64,000 bases of DNA from Acidovorax sp. Leaf78 (GCF_001422735.1 NZ_LMLZ01000012.1:186001-250000); one strand, 5' to 3'. Positions 43,019 to 52,759 are shown, counted from the stretch's first letter. Notes: generated from the sequence alone by a model not told the origin. Numbers and translations: made by a program.

Positions 43019-43444
43019 ATGTTCTTCTTCGCCTCCCTCAAAACCCACGCCTGGGCGTATCCAGCATTGGAGGTGGCGCACATCATGGGCATTGCACTGC
43101 TGCTGGGAAACCTGGTCCTGCTGGAACTGCGGGTGTTCGGCCGCGGCGCCGGGCTGCCGGTCAAGGACCTGGCCCGGCTGAGCCTGTCGGTGGCCTTGTG
43201 TGGTTTCATGCTGGCTGCGGCTTCTGGCCTGCTGATGTTCGCCACTCAGCCTGCAGAATTGCTCACCAACCGGGCATTCACCTTGAAGATGCTGTTGTTA
43301 ATGCTTGCGGGTTGCAACGCGGCGTGGTTCCATGGCCGGGGTTCGCTGGCGCGTCTGGATGGTGTGGCCAAGGTGCAGATGCTGGTCTCCACTGTGATCT
43401 GGCTGGCTGCGGTGGTCTGCGGCCGCTGGATCGCTTACCTGTAG
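43019..43444 (+). CDS. Small four-helix membrane protein (DUF6644-like)
   Basis: 141 residues with four hydrophobic helices (about 12-32, 50-72, 82-100, 115-135). It has an early AYPALEVAHIMGIALLLGNL helix with a His-Ile-Met-Gly motif and a later His in AAWFHGRGS, which might bind heme or metal. It lies 38 bases after ansA and 62 before a signal-peptide protein of DUF6152 type. I recall these two small families occurring side by side. Function unknown; a redox or cytochrome-like partner role is speculation. Confidence 0.75.
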   Translation: MFFFASLKTHAWAYPALEVAHIMGIALLLGNLVLLELRVFGRGAGLPVKDLARLSLSVALCGFMLAAASGLLMFATQPAELLTNRAFTLKMLLLMLAGCNAAWFHGRGSLARLDGVAKVQMLVSTVIWLAAVVCGRWIAYL

Positions 43445-43505
43445 CTGTTCGTCCATGCCATGGATGGCCGCTTCGTTATAGCCCCTCACCCGCAAAGGAG
43501 TACCG

Positions 43506-43976
43506 ATGAACCTGGAACGCCGCCATTTGCTGCTGGCCGCCTCTGCCTTGCCCCTGGCCGCGCACGCGCACCACGGGTGGAGCAGTTTCGATGCGGACCG
43601 CCCGATCTACCTGGAAGGCACGGTGAAGTCCGTGCGGTGGCAGAACCCGCATGCTGAATTGCAACTGGAAGTTGCTGCGGACCTGCAACTGCCTGCCAAC
43701 CTGGCGCAACGCGCGGTGCCGGCCCAGACGGCGCCTGTCGACGGCAAGGCCTTGCTGGCCAAGGCCGTTCTGCCGACGCGCAAAGACCGCCAGTGGGAGA
43801 TCGAACTCGCCCCTTTGACGCGGATGCAGGCGTGGCAGGTGCAGCCGATCAAGCCCGGCGCGGCCGTGTCGGTGGTGGGCTTTACCCTGCGGGACGAAAA
43901 GGGTGACGCGGTGGTGCGTGCCGAGTATCTGTTTGTGGGCGGCAAGGCGTACGGCCTGCGCTCCAGCCCGGCATAG
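43506..43976 (+). CDS. Periplasmic protein, DUF6152-like
   Basis: 156 residues. An N-terminal twin-Arg-like or Sec signal (NLERRHLLLAASALPLAAHA; RR at 5-6 but no full Tat consensus) is followed by HHGWSSFDADRPIYLEGTV and SVRWQNPHAELQLEV, the hallmark start of this family. The mature part looks like a small beta-barrel (OB-like) domain. AGGAG-type box AAAGGAG lies just before the start. It follows the membrane protein at 43019, and both follow ansA on the same strand. Biochemical role not known to me. Confidence 0.78.
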   Translation: MNLERRHLLLAASALPLAAHAHHGWSSFDADRPIYLEGTVKSVRWQNPHAELQLEVAADLQLPANLAQRAVPAQTAPVDGKALLAKAVLPTRKDRQWEIELAPLTRMQAWQVQPIKPGAAVSVVGFTLRDEKGDAVVRAEYLFVGGKAYGLRSSPA

Positions 43977-44086
43977 CCGCCACGCCGCCACGCGCTCTGC
44001 CTGCGTGCCATTGGCGCGAGTAAGTGGGAGGGCGCCCCGCCGTGCGACCATGGATGGAGCACAGCGCAACACGGCACGACATGCAC

Positions 44087-44131
44087 GATGCAGCGGATGC
44101 AGCGGATGCAGCGGATGCAGCGGATGCAGCT
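44087..44131. repeat. Five-copy 9-bp tandem repeat
   Basis: GATGCAGCG is repeated four times head to tail, then GATGCAGCT. Copy number could vary by slippage. Confidence 0.92.
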
Positions 44132-44180
44132 TATCTGCGCACAAGGCGCGGGGCGGCATATAGACAAAAGGCGGCCCCAA

Positions 44181-44211
44181 TAAAAACGGCGCCTTGATGG
44201 CAAGGCGCCGT
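44181..44211 (-). terminator. Rho-independent terminator of adk
   Basis: ACGGCGCCTTG (44186-44196) pairs perfectly with CAAGGCGCCGT (44201-44211) over a four-base loop. On the minus strand the stem is followed by TTTTTA. It lies about 110 bases after the adk stop and ends the exbB-to-adk gene series. Confidence 0.9.
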
Positions 44212-44323
44212 CCGGTGCTCAGTCAACGCTGTTGTCAAAGCTGTTCAGCGACTGTGCGGTCAGGCTCGGCGATGCGTTATCGACCGCGTGCCGTGCCCGC
44301 TGCGCTGTAACTTTGACGCTCTA

Positions 44324-45429
<1,106 letters not shown>

Positions 45430-46257
45430 TCAGCGGAAAAGGTCCCGCACACGCTCCAGATCCTGAGGTGTGTCCACGCCGGGGCCCGGTGCCGCGTCGG
45501 CCAAGTACACGGCAATGCGGTAGCCGTGCCAGAGCGCACGCAACTGCTCCAGTGCCTCCACGGCCTCGGTGGGAGCGGGCGCAAGGGTCGGAAACTGCCG
45601 CAGAAAACCGGCGCGGTAGCTGTAGATGCCCACATGCCGCAGCGGCGCAAAAACTGCCAGTGCTGCCACGTTGGGTGCTGCCGCTTGCGCGGCGCCATCC
45701 TGCCACCAGGCAGTGCCTGCGTGGTCGCGTGCAAACGGGATGGGCGCGCGGCTGAAGTAGTGCGCCAGGCCTCGGGCATCGATCACCACCTTGACCACGT
45801 TGGGGTTGGTGTAGTCGGCCAACGTGGCCAGCGCATGGGCCGCAGTGCCCATGCTGGCTTCGGGCCGCGCGGGCAGCAGGGCTGCCACTGCGTCGATGAG
45901 GGCCGGGTCCATCAGGGGTTCGTCACCCTGCACGTTGACCACGATGTCGTCGCCGTCCAGCCCCAGTTGGCTGCAGGCTTCGGCCAGGCGGTCGCTGCCG
46001 CTGGCATGGTCTGCCCGGGTGAGGATGGCCTCGACACCATGCTCTGCACAAGCCTGCAGGATGCACAGGTCGTCGGCCGCCACCACCACGCGGCTGGCGG
46101 CGCTCTGGGCGGCGCGCTGCGCCACGCGCACCACCATGGGCAGCCCGCCGATGTCTGCCAGGGGCTTGTCGGGCAGGCGGCTGGACGCCATGCGTGCCGG
46201 GATCAGCACCGTGAAGGCGTCGTCACGCCCAAGCAGCGTGGCGGGCAGCGCGCTCAC
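45430..46257 (-). CDS. kdsB: 3-deoxy-manno-octulosonate cytidylyltransferase
   Basis: Activates Kdo as CMP-Kdo for LPS inner-core synthesis. 275 residues (typical 250 plus an N-terminal extension and a few insert residues). Motifs: [49 protein letters not shown] and [20 protein letters not shown] (in parts), with [10 protein letters not shown] later. Start 46257 overlaps the Trm112 stop by four bases (ATGA). It fits functionally with lpxK two genes upstream. Confidence 0.97.
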   Translation of the reverse strand: MSALPATLLGRDDAFTVLIPARMASSRLPDKPLADIGGLPMVVRVAQRAAQSAASRVVVAADDLCILQACAEHGVEAILTRADHASGSDRLAEACSQLGLDGDDIVVNVQGDEPLMDPALIDAVAALLPARPEASMGTAAHALATLADYTNPNVVKVVIDARGLAHYFSRAPIPFARDHAGTAWWQDGAAQAAAPNVAALAVFAPLRHVGIYSYRAGFLRQFPTLAPAPTEAVEALEQLRALWHGYRIAVYLADAAPGPGVDTPQDLERVRDLFR

Positions 46258-46436
46258 CGCTCCAGTTCCTCGTCGGTCAGCGTGCGGGCCTCGTTTTCGA
46301 GCAGCACCGGGATGCCGTCGCGTACCGGGTAGGCCAGGCGCGCGCTGCGCGAGACAAGTTCTTGCGCCTCGCGGTCGTACGTCAGGGGGCCCTTGGTGAC
46401 GGGGCAGACCAGCAGTTCAAGCAGTTTGGGGTCCAT
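46254..46436 (-). CDS. Trm112 family protein
   Basis: 60 residues starting [20 protein letters not shown], with the [20 protein letters not shown] signature of the bacterial Trm112 (UPF0434/YcaR) family. Only one of the zinc-ligand Cys (C11) is kept, as in E. coli YcaR. Eukaryotic Trm112 activates methyltransferases; the bacterial role is not clear. It lies between lpxK and kdsB, its normal neighbours, and its stop overlaps the kdsB start. Confidence 0.93.
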   Translation of the reverse strand: MDPKLLELLVCPVTKGPLTYDREAQELVSRSARLAYPVRDGIPVLLENEARTLTDEELER

Positions 46437-46534
46437 GGGGGGCTCTCAGAAAAAGTGCGGTCGTCAGGCAGGCAGCCGGGGATGATAGCTGTGGGGCAGT
46501 GCCGTGGATCAGGGTATTGAATCAAGGCTGCGGC

Positions 46535-47632
46535 TCAGACCGGCAGGCGTGCATCGAGGGCACTGAAGAATGCCGGGTCGATGTGCAGTTGCAGCGGCAC
46601 CGCCAGCGCGTCAGGGTGGTGTCGCCACAGTTTTACAGCATCTTTTTCAGTGCAAATGAGCACGTACCGCTTGTACTGCAAGCGCTGCCAGCTATCAAAA
46701 TCATAGTGATCGGGTAGAGCCTCGGCATGGGCCAGCGCCAGTCCCTGGGCTTGCAGCATGGCAAAGAAGTCCGCGGGGCGTGCCACTGCGGCAACCGCAT
46801 GCAGGGGTTTGCCTTGCAGGTCCTGCAAAGGCACCCGGCTGCCATCGGCACGCAGCGCGTAGTCGGCCAGGCGACGGTCCAGGCGGAAGCCGGGCGCGTC
46901 GCTGCGGGGTGGCGCATGGCCGGCGTACAGCACCATGTCCACAGCCCGGGGCCAGAGTTCGCGCAAGGGGCCTGCAGGCAGCAGAAAACCGTTGCCGATG
47001 CCCTGGTCATTGAAGATGCAGACCTCCACATCGCGGCGCAAAGCGAGGTGCTGCAGGCCGTCGTCGCAGACGATCACCTGGGTGTCTGGATAGGCCGCCA
47101 GAAGGGCGGCTGCCGCTTCCGTGCGTTGACGGGCCACGAAAATCGGCACCGTGGTCTGCACTGTGCTCGGCGTTGTTGTCGGCTCCGTCAGCGGCGCCAT
47201 GGTGCTTGCAGCCAGATGGCGCGCGATAAGTGCCGGTTCGTCGCCCACGTCGGCCGCTACGCTGTCCGCCCGCACCTCGCGGCAGTCGGTGGTCCGCCGG
47301 CCGTAACCGCGCGAGATGATCCCCGCCCGCAGCCCGCGCGCCTGCAGGTGCCGCACCAGCTCGATCACCACCGGCGTCTTGCCCGCACCGCCGGCAATCA
47401 CGTTGCCCACCACGATCACGGGGCGACCTGGGTGGCTGGAGGCCAACACACCCGCGCGGTACAAACCGCGCCGCACTGCCACCAGGGCCCGGTACACCAG
47501 CGACACCGGCCACAGCGCCCAGGCAGCGGGGCCGCGAGTCTGCCAAACCTTTTGCAGGCCCTGTGCGGACGTCAGGGGCGGCGTGGGCGGAGAGGAGGGG
47601 GCCGGCGCTGGCGGCCCGGGTGACCGGTTCAT
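46535..47632 (-). CDS. lpxK: Tetraacyldisaccharide 4'-kinase LpxK
   Basis: Phosphorylates the lipid A precursor at the 4' position on the inner membrane. 365 residues. An N-terminal Pro/Ser-rich segment (about 1-25) precedes the membrane-association helix. The Walker A is [20 protein letters not shown], with SRGYGRR and [10 protein letters not shown] after it, then [19 protein letters not shown] (in parts). [10 protein letters not shown] is the C-terminal family motif. About residues 309-326 ([18 protein letters not shown]) are encoded by a sequence matching the family 1 repeat. A Thr-rich insert (about 147-160) is unusual. exbD lies upstream. Confidence 0.95.
   Translation of the reverse strand: MNRSPGPPAPAPSSPPTPPLTSAQGLQKVWQTRGPAAWALWPVSLVYRALVAVRRGLYRAGVLASSHPGRPVIVVGNVIAGGAGKTPVVIELVRHLQARGLRAGIISRGYGRRTTDCREVRADSVAADVGDEPALIARHLAASTMAPLTEPTTTPSTVQTTVPIFVARQRTEAAAALLAAYPDTQVIVCDDGLQHLALRRDVEVCIFNDQGIGNGFLLPAGPLRELWPRAVDMVLYAGHAPPRSDAPGFRLDRRLADYALRADGSRVPLQDLQGKPLHAVAAVARPADFFAMLQAQGLALAHAEALPDHYDFDSWQRLQYKRYVLICTEKDAVKLWRHHPDALAVPLQLHIDPAFFSALDARLPV
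46655..46707 (-). repeat. Family 1-like repeat inside lpxK coding sequence
   Basis: On the minus strand: TATGATTTTGATAGCTGG, then CAGCGCTTGCAGTACAAGCG, then a degenerate GTACGTGCTCATTTG end. It follows the family order without breaking the frame, although this stretch encodes part of the protein just before the conserved EKDAVK motif. Confidence 0.65.
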
Positions 47633-47804
47633 GGCCTGACCGCGACCGGGCTACAGCAGCTCCAAGCCTGCGCCTTGGCGCTGTGACTGCCAGGATGCCG
47701 GGTTGGAGAGGCTCCCACGCATCGCGCGTGTTGCATCGACTTCAGCCGATGACGCTGGACCGCTGCGGGATATCTAGCAGGTGGCAACAAGCCCGCCATG
47801 CGGC

Positions 47805-48239
47805 TCAGCGGTTGGCCGCGCGCCCTGCGGCAGAAGACTGGGTGGCAAACGTGATCTGCGTCAGCCCGACACGGCGGGCCGCTTCCATCACGGTCACCAC
47901 GGACTGGTGCGGCGCCATCGCATCCGCACTGATGATCACTACGCTGCCCGGGCCCGCAGTGGCAGCGGCGCGCATCGCCTGCGCAATGTTGTCCACGCTC
48001 TTGCCTTCGACGCCGGTCTTGTTGACGGCGTAGCGCCCGTCCGACGCCACGGACACGATGACTTCCTTGGGGTGGTCGCGCTGCTGCTCGGCGTCGGCCA
48101 CCGGCAGCGTGAGCTGCAGCTCGGTGAACTTGCTGTAGGTGGTGGTCAGCATCAGGAAGATGAGAACCACCAGCAGCACGTCGATGAACGGGATCAGGTT
48201 GATCTCGGGCTCTTCCTTGGTGCGGGGGCGAAAGTTCAT
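47805..48239 (-). CDS. exbD: Biopolymer transport protein ExbD/TolR
   Basis: 144 residues: a short cytoplasmic N-terminus (MNFRPRTKEEPEINLIPFID), one transmembrane helix with the essential Asp (IPFIDVLLVVLIFLMLTT) and a periplasmic domain. It pairs with ExbB to use the proton gradient, either for TonB-dependent uptake or in a Tol-like system. Without tonB or tol genes beside it the partner is open. Start 48239. The 171-base gap to exbB holds GC-rich inverted sequences and a CCCCCTTGAG string directly after the exbB stop. Confidence 0.93.
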   Translation of the reverse strand: MNFRPRTKEEPEINLIPFIDVLLVVLIFLMLTTTYSKFTELQLTLPVADAEQQRDHPKEVIVSVASDGRYAVNKTGVEGKSVDNIAQAMRAAATAGPGSVVIISADAMAPHQSVVTVMEAARRVGLTQITFATQSSAAGRAANR

Positions 48240-48410
48240 GTCAACGATCCAATCTGCTGCACGCTGTGACAGCGGGCTTTGGAAACCGGCGCGGCCCTTG
48301 CGAGCGGCCGCCGTTCAATGGCCGCCCCGCCGCACAGGCGGCATCCATAGGCCCCTGGCGCGCAGCGCTGAACAATGGGGGAATGGAACGATGGCGTCTC
48401 AAGGGGGAGT

Positions 48411-49055
48411 TCACTTCTTGCGCAGGCGCAGGATGTGGCGCACGAACTGCTCGGAGGCCAGCTCCAGCGTGAGCAGATAGGCATCGACGCGGGCGCGGAA
48501 GTAGCGCCAGAAGATCAGTGCCGGGATGGCCACGATCAGGCCGAACGCCGTGTTGTACAGCGCAATCGAGATGCCGTGCGCCAGCTGAGCAGGGTTGCCA
48601 CCGCCCATCGCTTGGCCGACACCGCCGCCGCCAGACTGCGAGCCGAAGATTTCGATCATGCCGATGACCGTGCCCAGCAGGCCCAGCAAGGGCGCGGCAG
48701 AAGCGATGGTGGCCAGAGCTGCCAGGTACTTTTCCAGCCGGTGCGCCACGGCGCGGCCCGTGCCTTCCATGGCGGCGCGCAGGTCCGCTTCGCTGCATTG
48801 GGGGTTGCTGTTGACGGTGCGCAGGCCGCTGGCCAGCACCTCGCCCAGCGCAGAGTTCTGCGCCAGCTGGTTCACCACGTCGGGCGTGGGGATCGCTTTG
48901 GAGGATACGGTGATCGCTTCATCCAGCAGCTTGGGCGGGGCGACGCGGGCCGTTTTCAGGGCCAGGAAACGTTCGAAAATCAGCGCCAGTCCCAGGACGG
49001 AACACGCAATCAGGGGCCAGATCGGCCAGCCTGCGGCTTGTATGATGGACAGCAA
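48411..49055 (-). CDS. exbB: MotA/TolQ/ExbB proton channel family protein
   Basis: 214 residues with three transmembrane helices (about 8-28, 108-135, 160-182). The family core is IASAAPLLGLLGTVIGMIEI, followed by a Gly-rich insert (SQSGGGGVGQAMGGG) and ISIALYNTAFGLIVAIPALI, whose Thr/Pro residues line the proton path. It heads the minus-strand series exbB-exbD-lpxK-Trm112-kdsB and is divergent from xseA. Start 49055 (MLSIIQAAGWPIWPL). The pairing with lpxK is common in betaproteobacteria. Confidence 0.94.
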   Translation of the reverse strand: MLSIIQAAGWPIWPLIACSVLGLALIFERFLALKTARVAPPKLLDEAITVSSKAIPTPDVVNQLAQNSALGEVLASGLRTVNSNPQCSEADLRAAMEGTGRAVAHRLEKYLAALATIASAAPLLGLLGTVIGMIEIFGSQSGGGGVGQAMGGGNPAQLAHGISIALYNTAFGLIVAIPALIFWRYFRARVDAYLLTLELASEQFVRHILRLRKK

Positions 49056-49417
49056 ATCTCTCTCCGCGCAGATGAAGCAATCGGCGATTATGGCCCAGCT
49101 TCCCGCCTCCTCCGGCGCCAGTTTGCGTCACAAACAGTTACCTTGCTGCGCGCCCTTCATGGCCTGCCGCTCACCCACAAAATCTGTGGATAACTTTGTG
49201 GGAAACCCGTCTCAGGCAGCCCGCAAAGTGGCGTCGCTGCGTGGTTGCAACAGATTGATGAAAAATTGTGCAGTGAAAAATCCTTATAAATCAACAGCTT
49301 GCACGTGCAAACGTGCTGTGCAGCCACTTTTGACCCGTGCGTGCGCCGTTACGGTCGCTGGCGCCGTTCTGTGGAGTACTCCACTGGCGCAAGCGCCGTC
49401 AAACCCTGCGGTGGCCG
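49056..49417. other. Divergent exbB / xseA intergenic region
   Basis: 362 bases, AT-richer than the surroundings around 49180-49300. It contains one perfect DnaA-box sequence, TGTGGATAA (49185-49193), and a TATAAA hexamer (49285-49290) facing xseA without a clear -35. No gene is visible. Confidence 0.6.
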
Positions 49418-50746
49418 ATGCTTGAGCGCCCGGGCCTCGCTGCGACGCCCCGCGTGTGGGAAGTTGGCGCGCTATGCCGCGCCATTGCTGATGCGCTGGA
49501 GGCAAGGTTCAATCCTGTCGCGGTGCGCGGCGAGATTACGGGCTTCTCGCGGGCATCCAGCGGTCATTGCTACTTCTCGGTCAAAGACGCGAACGGGCAG
49601 TTGCGCTGCGCGATGTTTCGGCGCGCTGCCAGCCTGCTTGACTTTTCGCCGCGGGATGGTGAGTTGGTCGAACTGCGCGGGCGCCTCGGCGTGTACGAGG
49701 CACGTGGCGACCTGCAGTTCATTGTCGAAAGCATGCAGCGTGCAGGGCAGGGTGCCCTGTTCGAGCAGTTCCTGCGCCTGAAGGCCCAGCTGGAGGCCGA
49801 GGGCCTGTTCGACGCTGCCCGCAAGCGACCGCTGCCCCTGATGCCCCGCGGCATCGGGCTGGTCACGTCGCTGGGCGCGGCGGCGCTGCACGACGTGGTC
49901 ACCGCGCTGCGCCGCCGCGTGCCGCACATTCCGGTGGTGCTGGTCGCAGCCCAGGTGCAGGGCGGTGCAGCGCCTGCATCGCTGGTGGCGGCGCTATCAA
50001 AACTGTATCGGCTCGCGCAGGCGGGAAAAACGGCAGGGGCTGATCACAGCACCACGCCACCCATCGACACCATCTTGCTGGTGCGCGGTGGGGGCTCCAT
50101 GGAAGACCTCTGGTCGTTCAACGACGAGCAACTGGCGCGCACCATCGTGCAGAGCCCGGTGCCGCTGGTCTCCGGCGTGGGCCATGAGACCGACTTCACC
50201 ATTGCCGACTTCTGCGCCGACCTGCGTGCCCCGACACCCACGGCCGCCGCCGAGCTCGTGTCCCAGCCGCGCGCCGTGTGGCTGGGGGCACTGGACCTGA
50301 TGGCCGAGCGCCTGGAGGACAGCCTGCAGCGCCAATTGGACAGCCGGCACCAGCGGCTGGACCAGGCCGCTGCGCGACTGGGGCGCCCGTCGGGCTTGGT
50401 CGCGCGCCAACAGCTACAACTGGCGCGGCTGTCGCAGCACATGCGCCACGGTATGCTCCTGAAATTGCAGCGGCTGGCGCATACGCAGCAAGCGCTACAG
50501 GCAGATCTGCCCGTCAAAATACAGCGCCGCCTGGCCCACCAGGCAGAGCGGCTGGACCGTGCGGCCCTGCGTCTGCAATTGCTCGACCCGCGGCTGGTGC
50601 TGCAGCGCGGGTATGCATTGCTGACGGACGCCCAGGGGCACGCCGTGACCAGCGCGCAGCAAACCCATCCTGGCGATGCGTTGCGCGCCACGCTGGCCGA
50701 TGGTGCGGTAGATGTGACCGTGACCGCCCAGCCCCGGCTGCTGTAG
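49418..50746 (+). CDS. xseA: Exodeoxyribonuclease VII large subunit
   Basis: Catalytic large subunit of ExoVII, which degrades single-stranded DNA. About 442 residues: an N-terminal OB domain (VRGEITGFSRASSGHCYFSV, KDANGQLRCAMFR), then the catalytic core with VTSLGAAALHDVVTALRRR, LLVRGGGSMEDLWSFNDE and PVPLVSGVGHETDFTIADF (in parts), and a long C-terminal helical region (about 300-400). Start 49418 (MLERPGLAATPRVWEVGAL) fits the family; an in-frame ATG at 49337 adds unmatched residues. xseB is not nearby. A loop at about residues 195-215 is longer than usual. Confidence 0.95.
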   Translation: MLERPGLAATPRVWEVGALCRAIADALEARFNPVAVRGEITGFSRASSGHCYFSVKDANGQLRCAMFRRAASLLDFSPRDGELVELRGRLGVYEARGDLQFIVESMQRAGQGALFEQFLRLKAQLEAEGLFDAARKRPLPLMPRGIGLVTSLGAAALHDVVTALRRRVPHIPVVLVAAQVQGGAAPASLVAALSKLYRLAQAGKTAGADHSTTPPIDTILLVRGGGSMEDLWSFNDEQLARTIVQSPVPLVSGVGHETDFTIADFCADLRAPTPTAAAELVSQPRAVWLGALDLMAERLEDSLQRQLDSRHQRLDQAAARLGRPSGLVARQQLQLARLSQHMRHGMLLKLQRLAHTQQALQADLPVKIQRRLAHQAERLDRAALRLQLLDPRLVLQRGYALLTDAQGHAVTSAQQTHPGDALRATLADGAVDVTVTAQPRLL

Positions 50747-50977
50747 CGGCTTGTTGCACGCTGCACGTGGCTAGTGGCATTCAAGGCACCGGGCATGGAA
50801 CGTGGCTGTAGGACTGGCGCGCCATCGACAGGTTTTTGACGGCAGGGCTTGACGCGAGCCTGCACAGGTCATCCGATGTTCCTACAATGCCCCTTTCGCG
50901 CTGTGTCCGACTGCATTGCCGAGGTAAGCGCTGCAGATGGCATGCATCCCAGAATTTCAAACCACGAGGAAAACACC

Positions 50978-51559
50978 ATGGAACATACCCTTCCCCCGCT
51001 GCCCTACGCCATCGACGCCCTGGCGCCGCACTACAGCCAGGAAACCCTGGAGTACCACCACGGCAAGCACCACAACGCGTATGTGGTGAACCTCAACAAC
51101 CTGCAAAAGGGCACCGAGTTTGAAAACCTGACGCTCGAAGAGATCGTCAAGAAGTCCAGCGGCGGCATCTACAACAACGCTGCGCAAATCTGGAACCACA
51201 CCTTCTTCTGGAACTGCATGGCCCCCCAAGGCGGCGGCGAGCCATCGGGCGCGCTGGCAGCAGCCATCAACGCCAAGTGGGGCAGCTACGCCGCGTTCAA
51301 GGAAGCCTTCGTCAAGAGCGCCGTGGGCAACTTCGGTTCGGGCTGGACCTGGCTGGTGAAGAAGGCCGACGGCAGCGTGGACATCGTCAACACCGGCGCT
51401 GCCGGCACGCCGCTGACCACCGCTGACAAGGCGCTGCTGACGGTCGACGTGTGGGAGCACGCGTACTACATCGACTACCGCAATATGCGCCCCAAGTTCG
51501 TCGAGACCTTCCTCGACAAGCTGGTCAACTGGAAGTTCGCTGAAGCCAACTTCGCCTGA
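50978..51559 (+). CDS. sodB: Superoxide dismutase [Fe]
   Basis: 193 residues matching Fe-SOD. Metal ligands: His in [12 protein letters not shown] (about 27), His in [11 protein letters not shown] (about 74), and Asp and His in [13 protein letters not shown] (about 157, 161). [20 protein letters not shown] is the Fe-type signature. No signal peptide, so cytoplasmic. Start 50978 has CGAGGA at 50966-50971, six bases upstream; the open frame before it is not conserved. A strong terminator follows at 51605, so it is a single-gene unit. Confidence 0.97.
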   Translation: MEHTLPPLPYAIDALAPHYSQETLEYHHGKHHNAYVVNLNNLQKGTEFENLTLEEIVKKSSGGIYNNAAQIWNHTFFWNCMAPQGGGEPSGALAAAINAKWGSYAAFKEAFVKSAVGNFGSGWTWLVKKADGSVDIVNTGAAGTPLTTADKALLTVDVWEHAYYIDYRNMRPKFVETFLDKLVNWKFAEANFA

Positions 51560-51604
51560 TCCTCGGCGGTCCGTCCACCCGTTGCGTTACGCGGCGGGTG
51601 CACG

Positions 51605-51633
51605 AAAAAAGCGGCTGCAGGGCCGCTTTTTTT
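51605..51633 (+). terminator. Rho-independent terminator of sodB
   Basis: AAAAAAGCGGC (51605-51615) pairs with GCCGCTTTTTT (51622-51632) across a six-base loop and ends in a T-run. It lies 46 bases after the sodB stop. The A-run on the left allows bidirectional action. Confidence 0.92.
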
Positions 51634-51693
51634 ATGGTCGCATCCAGCGGGTAGGCAGAATTTTGGGATGCCTTCCGCTTTTACTGCAAGGTT

Positions 51694-51720
51694 TTATTGC
51701 TATTGAAAGTATAGCAATTG
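51694..51720 (+). repeat. Partial family 1 repeat (first stem only)
   Basis: TTATTGCTATTGAAAGTATAGC (51694 onward) gives the GCTAT/ATAGC stem of the family; the second GCGCTT stem is absent. It lies between the sodB terminator and the DUF192 gene 3' end. Confidence 0.55.
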
Positions 51721-51781
51721 ATCGGTTGAGCTACCGACCGAAGCTCCAGTGCCGACCCCGTCAGGTGGTCGGCGCCAGAGG

Positions 51782-52270
51782 TCACTTGCGGCGAAACGGC
51801 GCCCCGCCGAGCTTGGCGCCAGCCTTGATGCCCTTCTGCGCGAACCAGCCCTGGTTCATCTCCAGCACATAGCGCACCGGCTTGGCCGAGCAGTGCGAGT
51901 CCAGAGTCTGCGGCTTCATGTCGGCCAGGTTCACGACAGTGCCGTCATCGTCCACGAACGCCGCCGTAAGCGGCAGCAGGGTGTTCTTCATCCAGAAGCA
52001 TTGCTGGGCCGGTTGTTCGAAAACGAACAGCATGCCTTCGTGCTGGGGCATCTCCTTGCGGTGCATGAGCCCGGTCTGGCGCTGGTCCGGCGTGGCGGCC
52101 ACCTGGGCGTCGATGCGGTGCATGCCGGATGTCAGCTCCACACGCTGCAGATTGAGCTGCGGCCCGTCCTGGGAATGGGCCGCACCGCCCAGCAGCCCCA
52201 AGGCGATCAACAGGGAGGCCGCCAGGGTTTGGCGAGCGGGGGAGACGAATGCAAGAGCGGAAATCTTCAT
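51782..52270 (-). CDS. Exported DUF192-family protein
   Basis: 162 residues. A signal peptide spans about 1-33 (LAASLLIALGLLGGAAHS, cleavage near AHS-QD). The DUF192 core follows: VAATPDQRQTGLMHRKEMPQ, GMLFVFEQPAQQCFWMKNTL, PLTAAFVDDDGTVVNLADM and VRYVLEMNQGWFAQKGIKAG. DUF192 proteins are small beta-barrels of unknown role, often encoded beside cell-envelope genes. Start 52270. It lies on the minus strand 273 bases after a small basic-protein gene with its own terminator. Confidence 0.9.
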   Translation of the reverse strand: MKISALAFVSPARQTLAASLLIALGLLGGAAHSQDGPQLNLQRVELTSGMHRIDAQVAATPDQRQTGLMHRKEMPQHEGMLFVFEQPAQQCFWMKNTLLPLTAAFVDDDGTVVNLADMKPQTLDSHCSAKPVRYVLEMNQGWFAQKGIKAGAKLGGAPFRRK

Positions 52271-52475
52271 GGGCGAGGCTTTCGGTTCATCGGGGACGCC
52301 AGGGTGGCAGGGCGGCTGGACGGCAGCAAGTATGGCGCAGTGGTTGCAGGTGTTCGCTGCAGGATGCTGTGCCGGTCTGCAGCGGGTTTGCAGCCCGTCA
52401 GGCTATGGAGCCGCTCGCGCCGCAAAAATTCCAGCGACCGGCGGCGAGCTCACAGTACTTTGAGCGCCCACCAAG

Positions 52476-52498
52476 CAAAACGCCCGCAAATGCGGGCG
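52476..52498 (-). terminator. Probable terminator of the small basic protein gene
   Basis: CGCCCGCA (52481-52488) pairs with TGCGGGCG (52491-52498) over a two-base gap that would open to a four-base loop. On the minus strand TTTTG follows. It lies 46 bases after the stop at 52544. Confidence 0.75.
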
Positions 52499-52543
52499 AT
52501 TTCGAGGCGGTGGTCAGGACCGGAGAGGCCCTGAACGCCCAGA

Positions 52544-52759
52544 TCAGGCTGCCTTGTGGGCGGTTTTCTTCTTGGCAACCTTCTTGCCGGTCTTCTTCTT
52601 GGCAGTGTGGGTGGCCTTGGTCTTCGCTACAGGAGCGGGTGCTGCAGCTGCGGGGGCAGCGACGGGAGCAGGAGCGGGGGCGGGAGCCGTTGCGGGTGCC
52701 TGTGCAAAAGCACCTGCAGCGAACAGGCCAGCCACCAGGACAGCGAGGAGTTTTTTCAT
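52544..52759 (-). CDS. Small exported Ala/Pro/Lys-rich protein
   Basis: 71 residues. A clear signal peptide (MKKLLAVLVAGLFAAGAFA, cleavage before QAPA) is followed by an Ala/Pro repeat (PAPAPAPVAAPAAAAPAP) and a strongly basic end (KTKATHTAKKKTGKKVAKKK). The mature part is about 50 residues with no acidic side chains. Function unknown; such proteins could bind LPS, DNA or acidic polymers in the periplasm. Start 52759 is chosen because it begins the signal peptide; the open frame runs upstream to 52882 without features. Followed by its own terminator. Confidence 0.82.
   Translation of the reverse strand: MKKLLAVLVAGLFAAGAFAQAPATAPAPAPAPVAAPAAAAPAPVAKTKATHTAKKKTGKKVAKKKTAHKAA

Larger units (their letters stand above)
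43977..44323. other. Intergenic region with 9-bp tandem repeat and adk terminator
   Basis: 347 bases between convergent genes. It holds a five-copy 9-bp repeat (44087-44131) and the intrinsic terminator of adk (44181-44211). No gene is visible. Confidence 0.7.

Noticed and set aside
46480-46530. Further family 1 repeat between Trm112 and lpxK
   Set aside because: GATGATAGCTG is present but the remaining pattern is absent.
49185-49193. Perfect DnaA box as a sign of a replication origin
   Set aside because: Only one box, no cluster, no dnaA, dnaN or gyrB nearby; a 9-mer is expected by chance at this scale.
49990-50040. Further family 1 repeat inside xseA
   Set aside because: GCTATCAAAACTGTATCGGC resembles the first stem, but the second GCGCTT stem and GGCC end do not follow; match too weak.
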